Source: Gnetum montanum (lineage: Eukaryota > Streptophyta > Gnetopsida > Gnetales > Gnetaceae). Taken from it: a stretch of 62,000 nucleotides of DNA. Shown piece by piece: positions 10,925 through 22,396 of the stretch. The position numbers and the translations under genes were made by a program. A model generated the notes under the pieces. The model was not told the DNA's origin. It did not search any database and was given only the letters and a program-made list of their open reading frames with translations. Where the stretch lies: assembly GCA_015680685.1 (NCBI GenBank), contig MNCI01004284.1, positions 293,171 to 355,170 of the forward strand, read 5' to 3'. Each line of letters begins with the position of its first letter. The stretch's first letter is position 1.

Positions 10925-12640
10925 TTTGTCTCCATGGGTGATTAATTATTCACTACACCAGCAAAGAGGAATTCATTAGGGAAATGATCAGAAATTGGAT
11001 ATTCATCCTCTTTTTTGTCCCATCACAACCGAGATAAATGATCAATAACTACATTCTCGGTGGCCTTACGATCGATCATCGTTAAATTGAACTCTTCTAA
11101 GATTACAAGGCATCGTATGATACGAGGGCTTACCATTGGCTTATTCATGAGGAACCAGATTGCACTATAATTTGTATGTATATATACTTTATATCCCAAT
11201 ACATTGTGTCTAAACTTTTCTAGTGCAAACACTACAACCATTAATTCTTTCTCTATGGTACTGTAGTTAAGTTTTTCACCAACGATACTTCTACTTGCAT
11301 AGTGGATATAATAAGGACACTTCTGGTCATCTAACTATGTAAGGAAAGCTCCTAAAGCATAGTTGGATGCATTAGTCATGATATGGAATGGTTTGAACTA
11401 GTCAGGAGCTTGTAGAATGGGTGTTTCTACTAGCTTCTATTTCAGAGTTTGGAAAGCTAATTTGCATTCCCTAGTCCACTTGAAAGGCACGTCCTTTTTC
11501 ATTAATTCTACCAATGGTTTGGAAACCTTTGAAAAGTTCTCAATAAATCTCCTATAGTAGTCAGTATGTTCAAGGAATGACCAAATATCTTTGATAGTTT
11601 CTGGTTGATGGGTAATTCCTTGGATAATTTTGATTTTCTCAAGGTCTACCTCTATCCCTATGTGTGATATGCCCTAGTACTATGCCTTCTTGCACCATCA
11701 AATGGATTTTCTACTAGTTGAGCCTCAAATTGATTTTTACACATCTTTTTAACACTTGCTCCAACCAGTGCAAGGCTTGATCAAAGTTTACTCCATAAGT
11801 GGAGAAGTCATCCATAACCACCTCCACACCATTCCCTATCTGCTATTGGAATATGCTTAGAACTAGTCATTGAAATGTTGTAGGGGAATTGCACAAGCCA
11901 AACGACATCTATTTATATGTGAATGTTCCCCAAGGACTAGTGAACATAGTATTGGCTTGGTCTTCTGGGGCTATTTGTATTTGGTTATATCTGCTATATT
12001 CATCCAAAAAGCTATAATAGCGATGCCCTGTGATGGTGTCTAAAACTTGGTTAACAAATGGTANATATAATAGCGATGCCCTGTGATGGTGTCTAAAACT
12101 TGGTTAACAAATGGTAATGGAAAGTGATCTTTGAATGTCACCATATTCAATAGCCTAAAATCTATGCACACTCTCCATTTGCCTCCCTTTTTAGGTATAA
12201 TAACTAAGAGGCTAACCCATTCACTATTAGCAATGGGGTATATGAACCTAGCCTTGAGAAGCTATTCAATTTCTTCCTTGACTACTTACTTCAGCTTTGG
12301 GTTCAAACACCTCTATGGTTGTCTTTGAGGCTTCATGGAGAGGTTGATGTAAATCCTATGTTGGCATATCCTAGGATCTATTCTAGTTAATTCAGGATAT
12401 GACCAAGTGAAGGCTTTGGACCATCAATTTATCACTTTCAGCAGTCTCTCTTTTTGTTGTGGAGCAAGCTTAGCATTAATAATTACCAGCTTTCTATTTT
12501 TAAGAAACGTGTATTCCATACTGGTGGGCAATGGTTTCCACTTGAGGGCTCCTACTTAAATTTCTCAGGGATTTCCAACTTCCCCTAGTTGATATTTTCA
12601 AGGTTAAGGTTTGGAAGTTGATGGTGGACTTACTCTAATG
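10925..12640 (-). pseudogene. pol: Reverse transcriptase and RNase H of element D (decayed)
   Basis: RT fingers at about 12225-12060 read SEWVSLLVIIPKKGGKWRVC followed by IDFRLLN and FPLPFVNQVLD. The catalytic YxDD equivalent is VMDD at 11818-11807, still holding both aspartates. Thumb and connection follow (VLGHITHIGIEVDLEKI, then YYRRFIENFSKVSKPLVELM at about 11560-11490). RNase H runs from about 11400 (IMTNASNYALGAFLT) through VVVFALEKFRHNVLGYK to ENVVIDHLSRL at 11030. Stops are scattered, and a 51-bp duplication flanking an N at 12064 disrupts the fingers. Confidence 0.85.
12013..12116. other. Exact 51-bp duplication around an ambiguous base
   Basis: Bases 12013-12063 and 12066-12116 are identical and are separated by one N (12064) and an A. 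In this otherwise diverged region such a perfect repeat with an N between is what an overlapping contig join or gap closure leaves behind. Confidence 0.85.
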
Positions 12641-12953
12641 CATCTATGATATCCATGTAAGTGCAAGTCAAACCCTTAGTTTGTTCTATGCATATGAGTG
12701 AATTGCTTTCTTGATTAGCTATCAACCACTAGGTGTCTTCCTATCATGTGGCTGTTGCATATAAGCATCTTTGTATGTTAATCACTTGTGCACATAGGTT
12801 GCATATAGGCAATGCTAAACTTTGCACAAACCATGACCTCTGCACACAATTACAGCCTATGTCACTATATGTAATGCATGGAACTTTATTCTTCTCAATA
12901 TTTCTGAATATATTTTCCTTTGATATTTCTAGGGAAAGATCACAGATTCCTAG

Positions 12954-13346
12954 TCACATGTTGACTATGCTTAGCCATGCTCTTCCCATTATGATTGGTA
13001 AGTTCTCCTTACCATTGTTCACTTGAATCACTAGGAAATTAGCTGGGTACAACCATCCACAAATAGTGGTAACAATGTCCTCCACTAGTCCCAATGGGAT
13101 AGTGATGGACTGGTCAGCCAACTCTAGATGAATGTTGCTCTTTTTCAATGGAGGTAGGTTCCAGGCCTTGTACATTTCTTGAGAAATTAGGTTGATACCA
13201 AAACCTGAATCCAAAAGAGCCTTACATGGTTCATTTCCAGTGATTTGTAAATATATCAGAGGACTCCAAGAATTAGAGAATTTCTTAGGAAGATGACCAG
13301 CTTTGATCCAATTAGTAACGACATGTGTTAGCATGACCTTATGCAT
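12954..13346 (-). pseudogene. Aspartic protease of element D
   Basis: A 130-residue open stretch. It contains CKALLDSGFGINLISQEMYK, with an intact D-S-G active-site triplet, and the later conserved strand ENLPIIMGRAWLSIVNM, the usual ILGRPFL-like position of gypsy proteases. The order (gag upstream, RT downstream on the same strand) fits. It is one of the better preserved coding pieces in the window, but the flanking frame is broken, so the polyprotein cannot be made. Confidence 0.8.
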
Positions 13347-13499
13347 TGAGTGCGGTGGTTAGGTTGAACGGTGCTCTGAAGTTTTAATTGATGCTAAGGC
13401 ATCTAAGGAATCAACCACTTGTGATTGCAAGGGCTTGGTTAGGCTGTTGGTTCTAAAGAAAGGCCTTTTCTACATGTGGTTGTTGGAACCAATAGTAGG

Positions 13500-15640
13500 T
13501 TAAGAGTTAATAGCCCATGTGGTGTTACATTGCTGTGGTTGGGTAGGGATTTCATCCTGCATAGCTAGAGTAGGTGGTAATGGAGCCATTGGTGGAAGAG
13601 ATATAGCTAGATGAGAAGCATGGTATGTTTGTGGAACATCTCCCCTAGGAGAAGGAGTTATATAATACTCACAAGCTTAGTAGTAAGGTTGAGGAGTACT
13701 GTGACCAGTAGAGTCATGTGAAGAGACTAGCTACTACACGTAATATCCATATAGGTCAAGTTGTTGGTAAGGATACTTTTGCTTTGGTGGTGGAATTCCC
13801 CATCATTTTGGGTATTGCCACTATTGATATTGCTTAATCAGTTGTGCTGGAGTTCCACTGGGATAATATGTTAAGGGTTGGTGGAACTACCTTGGGTTAC
13901 CTTGAGGATAAGGTAACCTTTAGGGTGTTTGCCTTTTGTTTAATCATGGGTTGAGTGCATACACCTCAGACTCCTATAGATGTGATATTATAGGGCAACA
14001 TCTCTTAGGATGGTCATATTGACATATCTCACATCCACTATCATTGTTTTTTTATAAATCCACAATCTCTTCAATGATGGAAACTTTGCCCTTACCCTTG
14101 CTACATGCATGTTCAACCTCTTTCTTTATTCTTTTCTCACTAGCTTACTCTCTAGAATCCTCTACTATTTTAACAACTGTTTGAAATCTATTGTCTAGGG
14201 AATCCCACATTTGGTCTACCTTTGCCAAAACTTCTGATGTCATCTTTTGGATAGGCAAAGTTTTCCTATTTACCATCTCTTCGACCGGTGACTCTTCTTC
14301 ATCCTCACAAAAAATTTTATTTCCTTCTTCTGAAGGGAAGGGTCTCAGTTATACTCTTCTGTACTTTCTCTCTTCCATAGCTCACTTCTTCCTTAGAAAC
14401 TTGCTCCAATAGTCTTTTAATTTCATGGGACCTAAGCTTGGATAGTATCCCTTGGGCATAAATCCCAAGGGTTCTTTTATTTCATGCCTAAGCCCATCCA
14501 TGAGATGGTGCAATTGATCCCTTTGTAAATAATCATGGCTAGGAAAACGATGTAATAGTGCATAGTATCAGCTCATGGTAGCATCCAAGGGTTCATTTTC
14601 TCCTTGTTTCTAGCCTTGGATTTACTTTTGCAAGTTAGACACTTGGGAGTACGTTTGGTATTTATCATTAAATAGTTCTAACATAGTACTCCATCTACGA
14701 ATGGATTCTGATTCTAAAGACCAATACCAACTTTTTGCTTCTTTAACTAATGACTGCGGGAACAACTTAAGTTTTTTCCATTCATTCTCTATGTTCTATA
14801 AGGCACACGCATCATGGAATCCTTGTAAATGATTTTGTGGATCAACGTTGTATCCCCCTTCAAATCATGGGATGTTGTTCATATCTAATCTCTTGATCCT
14901 ACTATCTTTCTAATGCCTTGTTGGAATTCTAACAATCTCAGTTATGTCCAACGTACTTTGAGTAGCGAGGAGGGGTTCATCATGATCATCTTTTTCATGG
15001 CATCTATGATGCCTACGTTGTTCCCTACTCTTCCTTCTTCTATGTTGTGATTCTCTAGAGTGCCCTTGTCCCCTTATTCTTGGTTGTTTCATCTACGACT
15101 TTCACTTTGCCTGCCTTTATCCCCATGGTCTTTTTCTTTATGACCGCATCTGGATATTGAAGGAGAGGTTGAAGGAGATGATGAAGGTGAAGAAGAAGGA
15201 GAACCATCACCATGACAGTGTCTGCTACCTTCTCTTCTGCGATCTCAGCCTCGATCACGATTACGATCAGAATGTCCATCTTTATCATGAGTGTGTGTCC
15301 CTTTTTTGGATCCTTTGTGCCCATGGGTATTAGAACCTAGGTTATGAATAGTGAATGAAGGTCTTGATACACAACCCCTTGGCCAAAGTCAAGGGGAGGA
15401 ACATCATTGTGTGGGCGACTGCCTGAGGTAGGTTCACCACTCTCATTTTCACTTAAGGCATTTGGGGCATCCTGAGACCACTTACCCTTCAAAGACTTAT
15501 GATGTCTCTCTTGTTGCAAGTTCCTTTGATGTTGTGCCTCTATGGGATGGTATTCTCTTGAGTCATGATCTTGCACAATGTATTCTGCATGTAAGTGTGG
15601 CATGCCAATTCATGTGAGAGCACAAAGAAGCATGCTCGGG
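13500..15640 (-). pseudogene. gag: gag of element D (decayed)
   Basis: The N-terminal half (15603-14910) is charged and repetitive, with His/Arg/Glu/Ser-rich tracts. The core gag domain follows at about 14900-14450, with IPWFEGGYNVDPQNHLQGFH, KLKLFPQSLVKEAKSWY and LHHLMDGLRHEIKEPLGFMP recognisable. A cysteine/histidine cluster, CEICQYDHPKRCCP, at about 14040 is a candidate zinc knuckle. Several frameshifts and stops are visible, so only pieces are open (15603-15337, 15324-15055, 15092-14910). Confidence 0.7.
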
Positions 15641-15984
15641 ACTGAATGATTGACAGGTAACACTATGTTACCTTTTAAGTCTTGCCAATGTAGTTGTTCA
15701 TCTTGATGGAGGATAAAGGTGAAGAATAGCATATACTCATTGGGATGAATATATACCACTCAAACTTGTTGAGGGACTACCGAATCAACGTCATGTGTAT
15801 TACGCCATCAACTGTTTTCTATTTCAGACCTAGGTGGTGAGGCACTTTCGTACAAAGAAGGAGACATACTTGTTTGTTCAGTGAGCAATGTATTCTTGTT
15901 TATTATTTTCTCAACCAACCCTAAGGGTTCGTTCCAATGATGTGAATGATTTCATATGTTCTATTTAGTGCACAAACAACTAAG

Positions 15985-16002
15985 TCCCCAAAAACAATGC
16001 CA
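15985..16002 (-). promoter_or_regulatory. Primer binding site of element D
   Basis: On the minus strand this reads TGGCATTGTTTTTGGGGA, one base after the LTR end. It matches the Athila tRNA-Asp site TGGCGCCGTTGCCGGGGA except at positions explained mostly by C-to-T or G-to-A change. Confidence 0.7.
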
Positions 16003-16730
16003 ATGATAAGCGACGAAGTACCCCTACACTCAACCATACAAATACGAGCATTTCACGCATGATCTGATTGAATTCCAAGGACAAAGTGCTTATGCACCCT
16101 TGTGGAAGAAGGATGGGTTGGTTGATTTTTATCTTCCAAGCTTACCTGTATGTCACGATTGTATGGTTAAGTAAGCTTGAGGCATATGATTTTTATAGCT
16201 TTTATGTTTTTATGTCCAACGCTATTAGGGAAGGAGAGAGGTAACTAAGTGACTAATTTAACTTAACTAGTCATTAACTAAGTTTTAACTAATCCTAACA
16301 CTAGCATCCATTCCCACTCGCCCTACACATCCTAAACTAGTGCAACACTTCTAGGATTACCAAACACTAGTTGTTACTAGGTTACCGAGCATTACACGCA
16401 TCCTCGAAGTGGTCGTGCTTGTGTAATTTAATGAGTTGCTTAATTGATCAAAATGAATTTTTGTGCTAATAATAGAAATGTAAAGTGCATAAAATAAAAT
16501 AAAAGAAATGCGTAAGAAAACAAATCTCAAGTGCTACAAGGATGAATCGAAGAGCTCGTCTTTATTGCCATACACAAGGTGTGCTCAAGTACACAATGCT
16601 TGAATAAAGATCCATCCATGCTTAGACCTCCTACTATAGGTGCTTGGAAAATACTCTAACTTTCAAAGAGACTACAAGAGTTTCAATACTTGACTACTAA
16701 AAGAATTCTTTTCAATTGTGAGCCGAGGCA

Positions 16731-16743
16731 CTATATTTATAGG
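16731..16743 (-). promoter_or_regulatory. TATA box of element D LTR
   Basis: CCTATAAATATAG on the minus strand, immediately downstream of the U3 repeat array, the expected position of the LTR promoter. Confidence 0.5.
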
Positions 16744-16749
16744 CTTGGG

Positions 16750-16985
16750 AGCAACTACTCTAATAATTAGAGTAATTACTCAAATAATTAGAATAACTAC
16801 TAAAGTAACCACTAGAGTAACCACTCTAATAATTAGAATAACTACTAGAGTAACCACTCTAATAATTAGAGTAACTGCTAGAGTAACCGCTAGAGTAATG
16901 ACTCTAATAATTAGAGTAACTATTAGAGTAACCACTCTAATAATTAGAATAACTACTAGAGTAATCACTAGAGTAACTGCTCTCA
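16750..16985. repeat. Palindromic tandem array in the U3 of element D
   Basis: About 235 bp built from blocks such as CTCTAATAATTAGAGTAAC and TACTAGAGTAACCA in alternating order. The core GTTACTCTAATTATTAGAG plus AAC reads the same on both strands. The open frames here (16718-16993 plus, 16986-16780 minus) are repeat artefacts. Confidence 0.85.
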
Positions 16986-16999
16986 ACAGGTAACATGGC

Positions 17000-18279
17000 T
17001 TTGGTTATAGTATAGAAATCTATCTCTTGGTATAATAGAAACCTATTTAATCCTAGCATTATAGTGACACTTGGTGTACTTCTTATAAATCTCATTACAA
17101 ATTTGGGCAACTAACCAATTTTCTTCTAATAGATTAAGATTCATTAAACATTCCTTTTGGGCAAGGTATATGTTTAAGTTAAGTGAATGAGTGGTGGTTA
17201 GGCTATTAATATCTTCTTGAATTGGTAGAGTAGGTAGCTTACCATATACAAGTTCATGCTAAGAATATCCTATATAAAGTTTCCAAGTTTATCAATATGT
17301 CCTAGAGCATCATTAAGCTTAGTAGTCAAATGCTTTCTATACCAACTAACAATATAATTAATACATGTGTCATTTCTCTTTTAAGGACTTCCACATGGTC
17401 ATTTTCTTGGGGGTGATATGATGTATTGAGTTTATGGTTAACCATAAGATGTTGAATTAATTTATTAAATGTAGTTTCGATGAAATATGTCACATTGTCT
17501 AAGATTAGTATTCTAGATATTTCAAATCAACTCATCACATGTTATTTTGTAGCTATTGTTATTGTTAAATACTTGACTATAGTTACTTCTACCCATTTCA
17601 TGTAATAATTAATAACCATACTTATATACAAATTTTCATTCGACATTAGTGTAATGGATCTTATGAAATCAATTACCCAAATATCAAATGGTTTCAATGC
17701 TTATATCCACTATTGTGTCCTTTCTTACTTAGCTATTAGTCCTTCCTTCTTTTAACTTGTTTACAATATTATACAAATCAATGTGCATTCTTGAATATGG
17801 TAGGCCAAAAATAACCTATCATAAGATGTTTCATAGTGGTTCTTCTTCCTGCGTATTGACCCCCATATAGTCCTTCATGTGCATCTTGTAGGACTATTTG
17901 CTAACTTTCTTCTCGAATACATCATCAAATTAATTCATCTACAAGGATCTTATATAGATTTTCTTGAATTTCCATGAAGTTCTAGACCCTATGGAGAAAC
18001 TATTTCTTCCTTTTTTATCCCATTTAGTGGATGTTTCTTATGATAGTCTATGATCCAAAACTTTGTTGCCAAATTTATTATTATTGTTGATTTTGTAAAT
18101 AAGATTCATTTGGAAATTGATCTAATAAGGGTACTTCAATATCTTGTGGATCCTAATATAACCTTAAAAAATGATTAACTACTACATTTTCTATTACTTT
18201 CTTATCAATCCTGGTGATGTCAAATTCTTGTAATATTGCAATAGTAGGTTCACTCATGATTTAACATTTAAAGTCCTAA
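17000..18279 (-). pseudogene. pol: Integrase and RNase H end of element F (decayed)
   Basis: On the minus strand, RNase H ends at about 18250-18160 (ILQEFDITRIDKKVIENVVV then NHFLRL). The integrase core follows: IWVIDFIRSITLMSNENLYI and YYMKWVEV at about 17690-17600, LDNVTYF at about 17490, and YHPQENDHVEV at about 17400, giving the three acidic positions of the DDE core. The C-terminal part runs to about 17010. The other half of the RNase H lies at 23272-23582, on the far side of element E. Frame broken by many stops. Confidence 0.65.
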
Positions 18280-19145
18280 TAAATATAGATATTATTAAGA
18301 TAAAATAAATTTATTACAAAATGAGAAAACTATCTATCTTTAATTAATGTAAGAAGCTTACAATAGGATTCCATAACCCATAACATCCAAATTACTCACA
18401 AACACTCAAGCAACATTGTAGAACATGAGGCTCTACAACATACAATAATTATGTTTAATGTAACACATAATTGAAAGAGAATTTATCCTAAAACTCATGA
18501 TTAAGATCTCAACAAACAAGCATGAGCCCAAGACTACGTAGGCCAAACATACATACAATTGACCTTGAGCTACAACCATAATCATTAACTCATACAATAT
18601 GCTCTCCTGACATCTTCTTGTCAACCTCATCAAATATCATGAGCATAAAAATCATGAAACATAAATATATTTATTGGAAAATAAAGATAAGAATTGTAGA
18701 AACCATTCCTCAAGATTAGAATAAATATACCTAGCTTTTTTCATATTTTCTCATCTTTTCCTAGTTGTTTTCCAATTTGAAATTGCCAACTCAGAAGTTT
18801 TCCCAACTATACAGGCCATCTCTCACTTTCGTAGGACATATCCTACAAAATCACAACATCTAGGAGAGATGTCTTCTAAGTGTCAGAGATGTATCCTTTA
18901 AGTGTGAGATGTTACCTTCTAGTTGATATATCTTATCGGAGACATATTAGGTGTGTGAGAGACATCTTACTTGAGAAATCTCCAATCTAGAAGAGATGTC
19001 TTCACAAAATGCTAAACATCTTTTTCAAAGACTTAGCTCTCACCTAAGATGTCACCTTAACCTCCAATATGTTTTCATAGAATTTAAAATCTAGAAAAAA
19101 CATATGTAGAAAATCGAAAAGGATATTGAAATAGGTTTTCCTATA
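18280..19145 (-). repeat. 3' LTR of element E
   Basis: This aligns along its length with 22397-23271; for example the CACTCAAG(C/T)(A/G)ACATTGTA block and the ATGAGGCTCTACAAC block occur in both, in the same order. Repeated AGAGATGTCT-type words (18850-19070) also recur in the other LTR. Confidence 0.75.
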
Positions 19146-19351
19146 ATAACTCTTCCATCCTTCAAAAAGTAAACTCATGTGAACATGAAAGTAGGGGTAG
19201 AAGTGATTGCCTACTCAAGCAGTTTGGTCTCATGGACCCATATAGAATCATTAGTAGATTGATCCTCTCTATGGATAAAAGACTTATGCATCTTCATTCT
19301 TCAAGTGCTTGAAGTTTCTCTTTTCTTGAGTATGATGTCCTTCTTCTCAAT

Positions 19352-19696
19352 TTAAGGTTTGGGCTTATTAATCGCCCCTTTCAACTCATTGATGCTACCC
19401 AATATGGTTTTCTTGTCAACTAGTCGATGGTAGTGGACAAGATCTATAACATTAAATATAAAATACATACCAACATCATTGGGTAAATTAATCTCAAAAT
19501 AATTATCATTGATTTTAGTTCTAATTTTGAAAGGATTAATCTTCTTGGTTTTTAACTTGGAGAAGTTAACATTTCTCGATCTTTTCTTCTTTAAGAGCAC
19601 TAAAATCAAGTTACCACTAATAAAAATAGGATTTTTCTTATCCTCATTCCTCTTGAGGAATATTTCTTTAGCCTTCTTGTCTAGTTTTTTCTTCAT
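19352..19696 (-). pseudogene. Integrase C-terminal (GPY-type) segment of element E
   Basis: A 114-residue open stretch containing GNLILVLLKKKRSRNVNFSK, KKINPFKIRTKINDNYFEIN and LPNDVGMYFIFNVIDLVHYH. This is the typical region between the integrase core and the 3' end in chromovirus-type elements. No chromodomain is recognisable after it. Confidence 0.75.
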
Positions 19697-19789
19697 TTAT
19701 GCATGAACATTTCTCATCTCTTACACAAAATCAGGACTGAGCTGAGATTCTCCTTCAAAGGTCTTAAAATTATCCATAATCTTAGGATA

Positions 19790-20480
19790 AAAGACTTAAT
19801 TCATCTCAAATGGAATTCTCTTCACATTGATAACTAATGATGCCTTTTCTAATATGTGACACACTCTTCTCAAGTAATGCACGTGTTCCTCATCATTAGA
19901 GCTATACACCAAAATATCATTAAAAAAGACAATACAACACTTATCCATCAGGTCTTTGAGTGCATGATGCATCGATCTAAAAAGCATTGCAAGTATATTT
20001 CTAAGCCCGTATTGCATTACCAACCAATCAAATAATTCATTTAGTATTTTGGAAGATATCTTCCATTCATTACTATGCCTATTTGAATTTGATGGTAACC
20101 ACTCTTAAAATCAATTTTATTAAAAATATCAGCTTTGATTACGATATCAAGGATATCATCCATCCTTGGAATAGGAAACCTGTACCTCACTATAATTCCA
20201 TTTACTATCCTAGAATCAATGGAAATACTTCATTTATCACTATCCTTATATGGCACAAGTAATACTAGAACTGCATAAGATGAATGGATTTCCTCACAAA
20301 GTCATTTGCAAGTAACTTTTCTACTTATCTTTGTAGTTCTTCTTGATCATTTGGTACCATATAACATGCTCTCTTATTTGGAATGATATCACTAGTAATG
20401 AAATCAATTTGTTACTATACATTCCTCATTGATAATTCTTAATATAATTCCTCCCTTGAACACATTGGAAAATTTCCTCT
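19790..20480 (-). pseudogene. pol: Reverse transcriptase of element E (decayed)
   Basis: DDILDIVIKADIFNKIDFKS then GYHQIQI lie at about 20165-20080. The catalytic motif region at about 19920 reads IVFFNDILVYSSNDEEHVHY: one of the two catalytic aspartates has become asparagine. The frame then runs to the end at 19796 and is followed, after only about 100 bases, by the GPY segment, so connection, RNase H and integrase core are deleted. Confidence 0.75.
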
Positions 20481-20559
20481 TTAAACGTTCCATACCTATT
20501 AGAAATTCTGCCTACACATAATCATGGTTAGAATTAATTTTTGATATAAAAAAATTAAA

Positions 20560-21060
20560 AATAGTTTCATCATGTTTTTAAATGTATTTCCACTTTCGTA
20601 GAAGGATTAGAGAAGCATTAATTAAGCTTTATCACCTTACTTGTTCAACTTTCATAGGAATCAACTCATGGGTTCTAACAATTCTATCCAGACTCTATAC
20701 ATTTATTGTTTCATCAAATTATGTACCATTATCAAAATTCCAAGGTTTATTAGAATTACATTAGTGTAATTGCACATAATATTTCACCACATCATAAAAA
20801 CTCCTGGTCCTAAATTTTAAGACTTATTGCTCTCTATAACTAATGTACCTTATAGGATCTTGGATGAGGATTAGTTACGAAACCCAATCTAACAATTTCC
20901 CTAGATGAAATAATATATTTTTGAGCTTTCCCATCAATTACAATATGAATCCATTCCCCACTAAGCAAACATCTAGACCTAATTTGATACAATAGCTTTT
21001 TAACATGATGGTCTCCTCTATTCATATTCCCAATAAATGAATAAGAAATTAATTTAGAAG
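20560..21060 (-). pseudogene. Protease region of element E (decayed)
   Basis: The piece at 21025-20840 reads CLLSGEWIHIVIDGKAQKYI and then ISSREIVRLGFVTNPHPRSY, the layout of chromovirus proteases (IDGG...N...LGL...HP.PY). A NKPWNFDN strand at about 20745 corresponds to the later LLGRPWQFD position. Active-site DGG has become DGK. Confidence 0.55.
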
Positions 21061-22290
21061 ATTTCTTAATTTTGGGAGCATTATAATTACCTCTCTAAAG
21101 ACCTTAGCTTAATGTTTCTTCTTCTTTAATGGTTTGAATATCCTTTCCCTTGGCTACCTTAAGGATTGGACATTCTTATTTCTTGTTTCTCCATTCCTCA
21201 TACTTAAAGCATTAAATCTTTGATGAGCTACTATCTTGACCCTTGAATTCCTTACATTGATAATTCTTGGCTTTGCCCTTCTCATCACTCTTCTCTATCT
21301 TCTTGTCATGGCTACCATCTTCACCTTTATATTTGGACTTGAATCCATTATTAGATTTGAATTCCCTTTTTATTTCTTTACAAGTCTATTTACTCCTATT
21401 TCCAAATCCATTAAGTTTCTTTTCTACTTTGAGTATCAAGTAATAAGTCTCATCAAGAGTTTGAGGCTCATAAAATGATAGCACTTACTAATACATCTTT
21501 TTGAGACCTTACTAAAAAGATTGAAGCTTATTCATACTCCTCCTAGTTTACCTTATCTTGATGGAATATTTTACAAAATTCGATGTAAAAATCCTTGACA
21601 TCTTTCTCACCTTGCCTTAGGAATTTCAACTTCATAATAGTTTCTTATCTCTAAAGAAACATTTCAAATTTCCTCCTCAACTTGTACTTTATTATACTAC
21701 AATCTCTAATAGATTGACCATTTTTTCTTTCATAATCTTGGGACTTCTTTTCCCACCAAGTATAAGCTAAAACTTCTTATCTTGATTTAGTAATAGGTAC
21801 CCTTAATTGATTTAGTACCTCTTCCAACTTAACATGTTTATCAAGTATCTTTAGCCAACTTGAGAAAGCATTGATGCCATCTATACTATTAAAATTCTTC
21901 AGTTCTACATACAGAAGTTTGGCAACATATCTAAATGCTCTAGCCAGCCTTAGTTCATATTCTTTATGAAGCTTTTAATAATTACTAGTGACCACTAATG
22001 AAACTCTTGACATTCTTTAATGAGGAATTAGATTTACTTCCATTGGAATTGTAGGCTAATGGGTTCCTATACTTCCATAGTTGGATTATCCTTCTTCATC
22101 ATTCCTTCCACCTAGTTGAGAAACTTCTTCATTTCCATTTAAACATGAATGCTCATCATCTTAACATGTTTAAATATGAATGAGACCTACATTTCTATCT
22201 TCCTTCAAACTAATTGTTTTTTAATCAAGTAACCATTAGTTGAAAGGTGGACTTCATGCTTTCCATGTTTCTATTGAGGAACTGAACCTA
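21061..22290 (-). pseudogene. gag: gag region of element E (decayed)
   Basis: A short recognisable stretch at about 21640-21560 reads LRQGEKDVKDFYIEFCKIF, a gag-domain signature. The rest is broken by stops and I can only place it by order, between the 5' LTR and protease. Confidence 0.45.
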
Positions 22291-22396
22291 TTTCTTCTTG
22301 GGCACCATTTCAATTTGAAAATATTTACAACCAATTACCAAGAAACAATCAACCTAATATTCCAATACTAATAACCTTCAAATTTTCACTAAATCG

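Larger units (their letters stand above)
10916..16995 (-). mobile_element. Element D: Athila-like Ty3/gypsy retrotransposon, 3'-truncated
   Basis: On the minus strand the order is 5' LTR (16995-16004), primer site, gag, protease, RT and RNase H, ending at about 10916 just past the RNase H end. Integrase, any env-like region and the 3' LTR are absent. Assignment to the Athila group rests on the primer site, a decayed match to the tRNA-Asp type known from Athila, and on RT/RNase H style (MDDF motif, ENVVIDHLSRL end). It probably inserted into element F (integrase adjoining at 17000). Confidence 0.7.
16004..16995 (-). repeat. 5' LTR of element D
   Basis: 992 bp. On the minus strand it starts TGTTACCTG at 16995 and ends TTATCA at 16004. 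It holds, in order, a palindromic tandem array (U3), a TATA box and then U5. Its inner end matches the LTR fragment at 1-125. The base run right of 16995 continues into integrase sequence of element F. Confidence 0.7.

Noticed and set aside
16718-16993. 91-codon Thr/Arg/Ile-rich frame and its 68-codon antisense partner
   Set aside because: Both are translations of the simple palindromic repeat in the D LTR.
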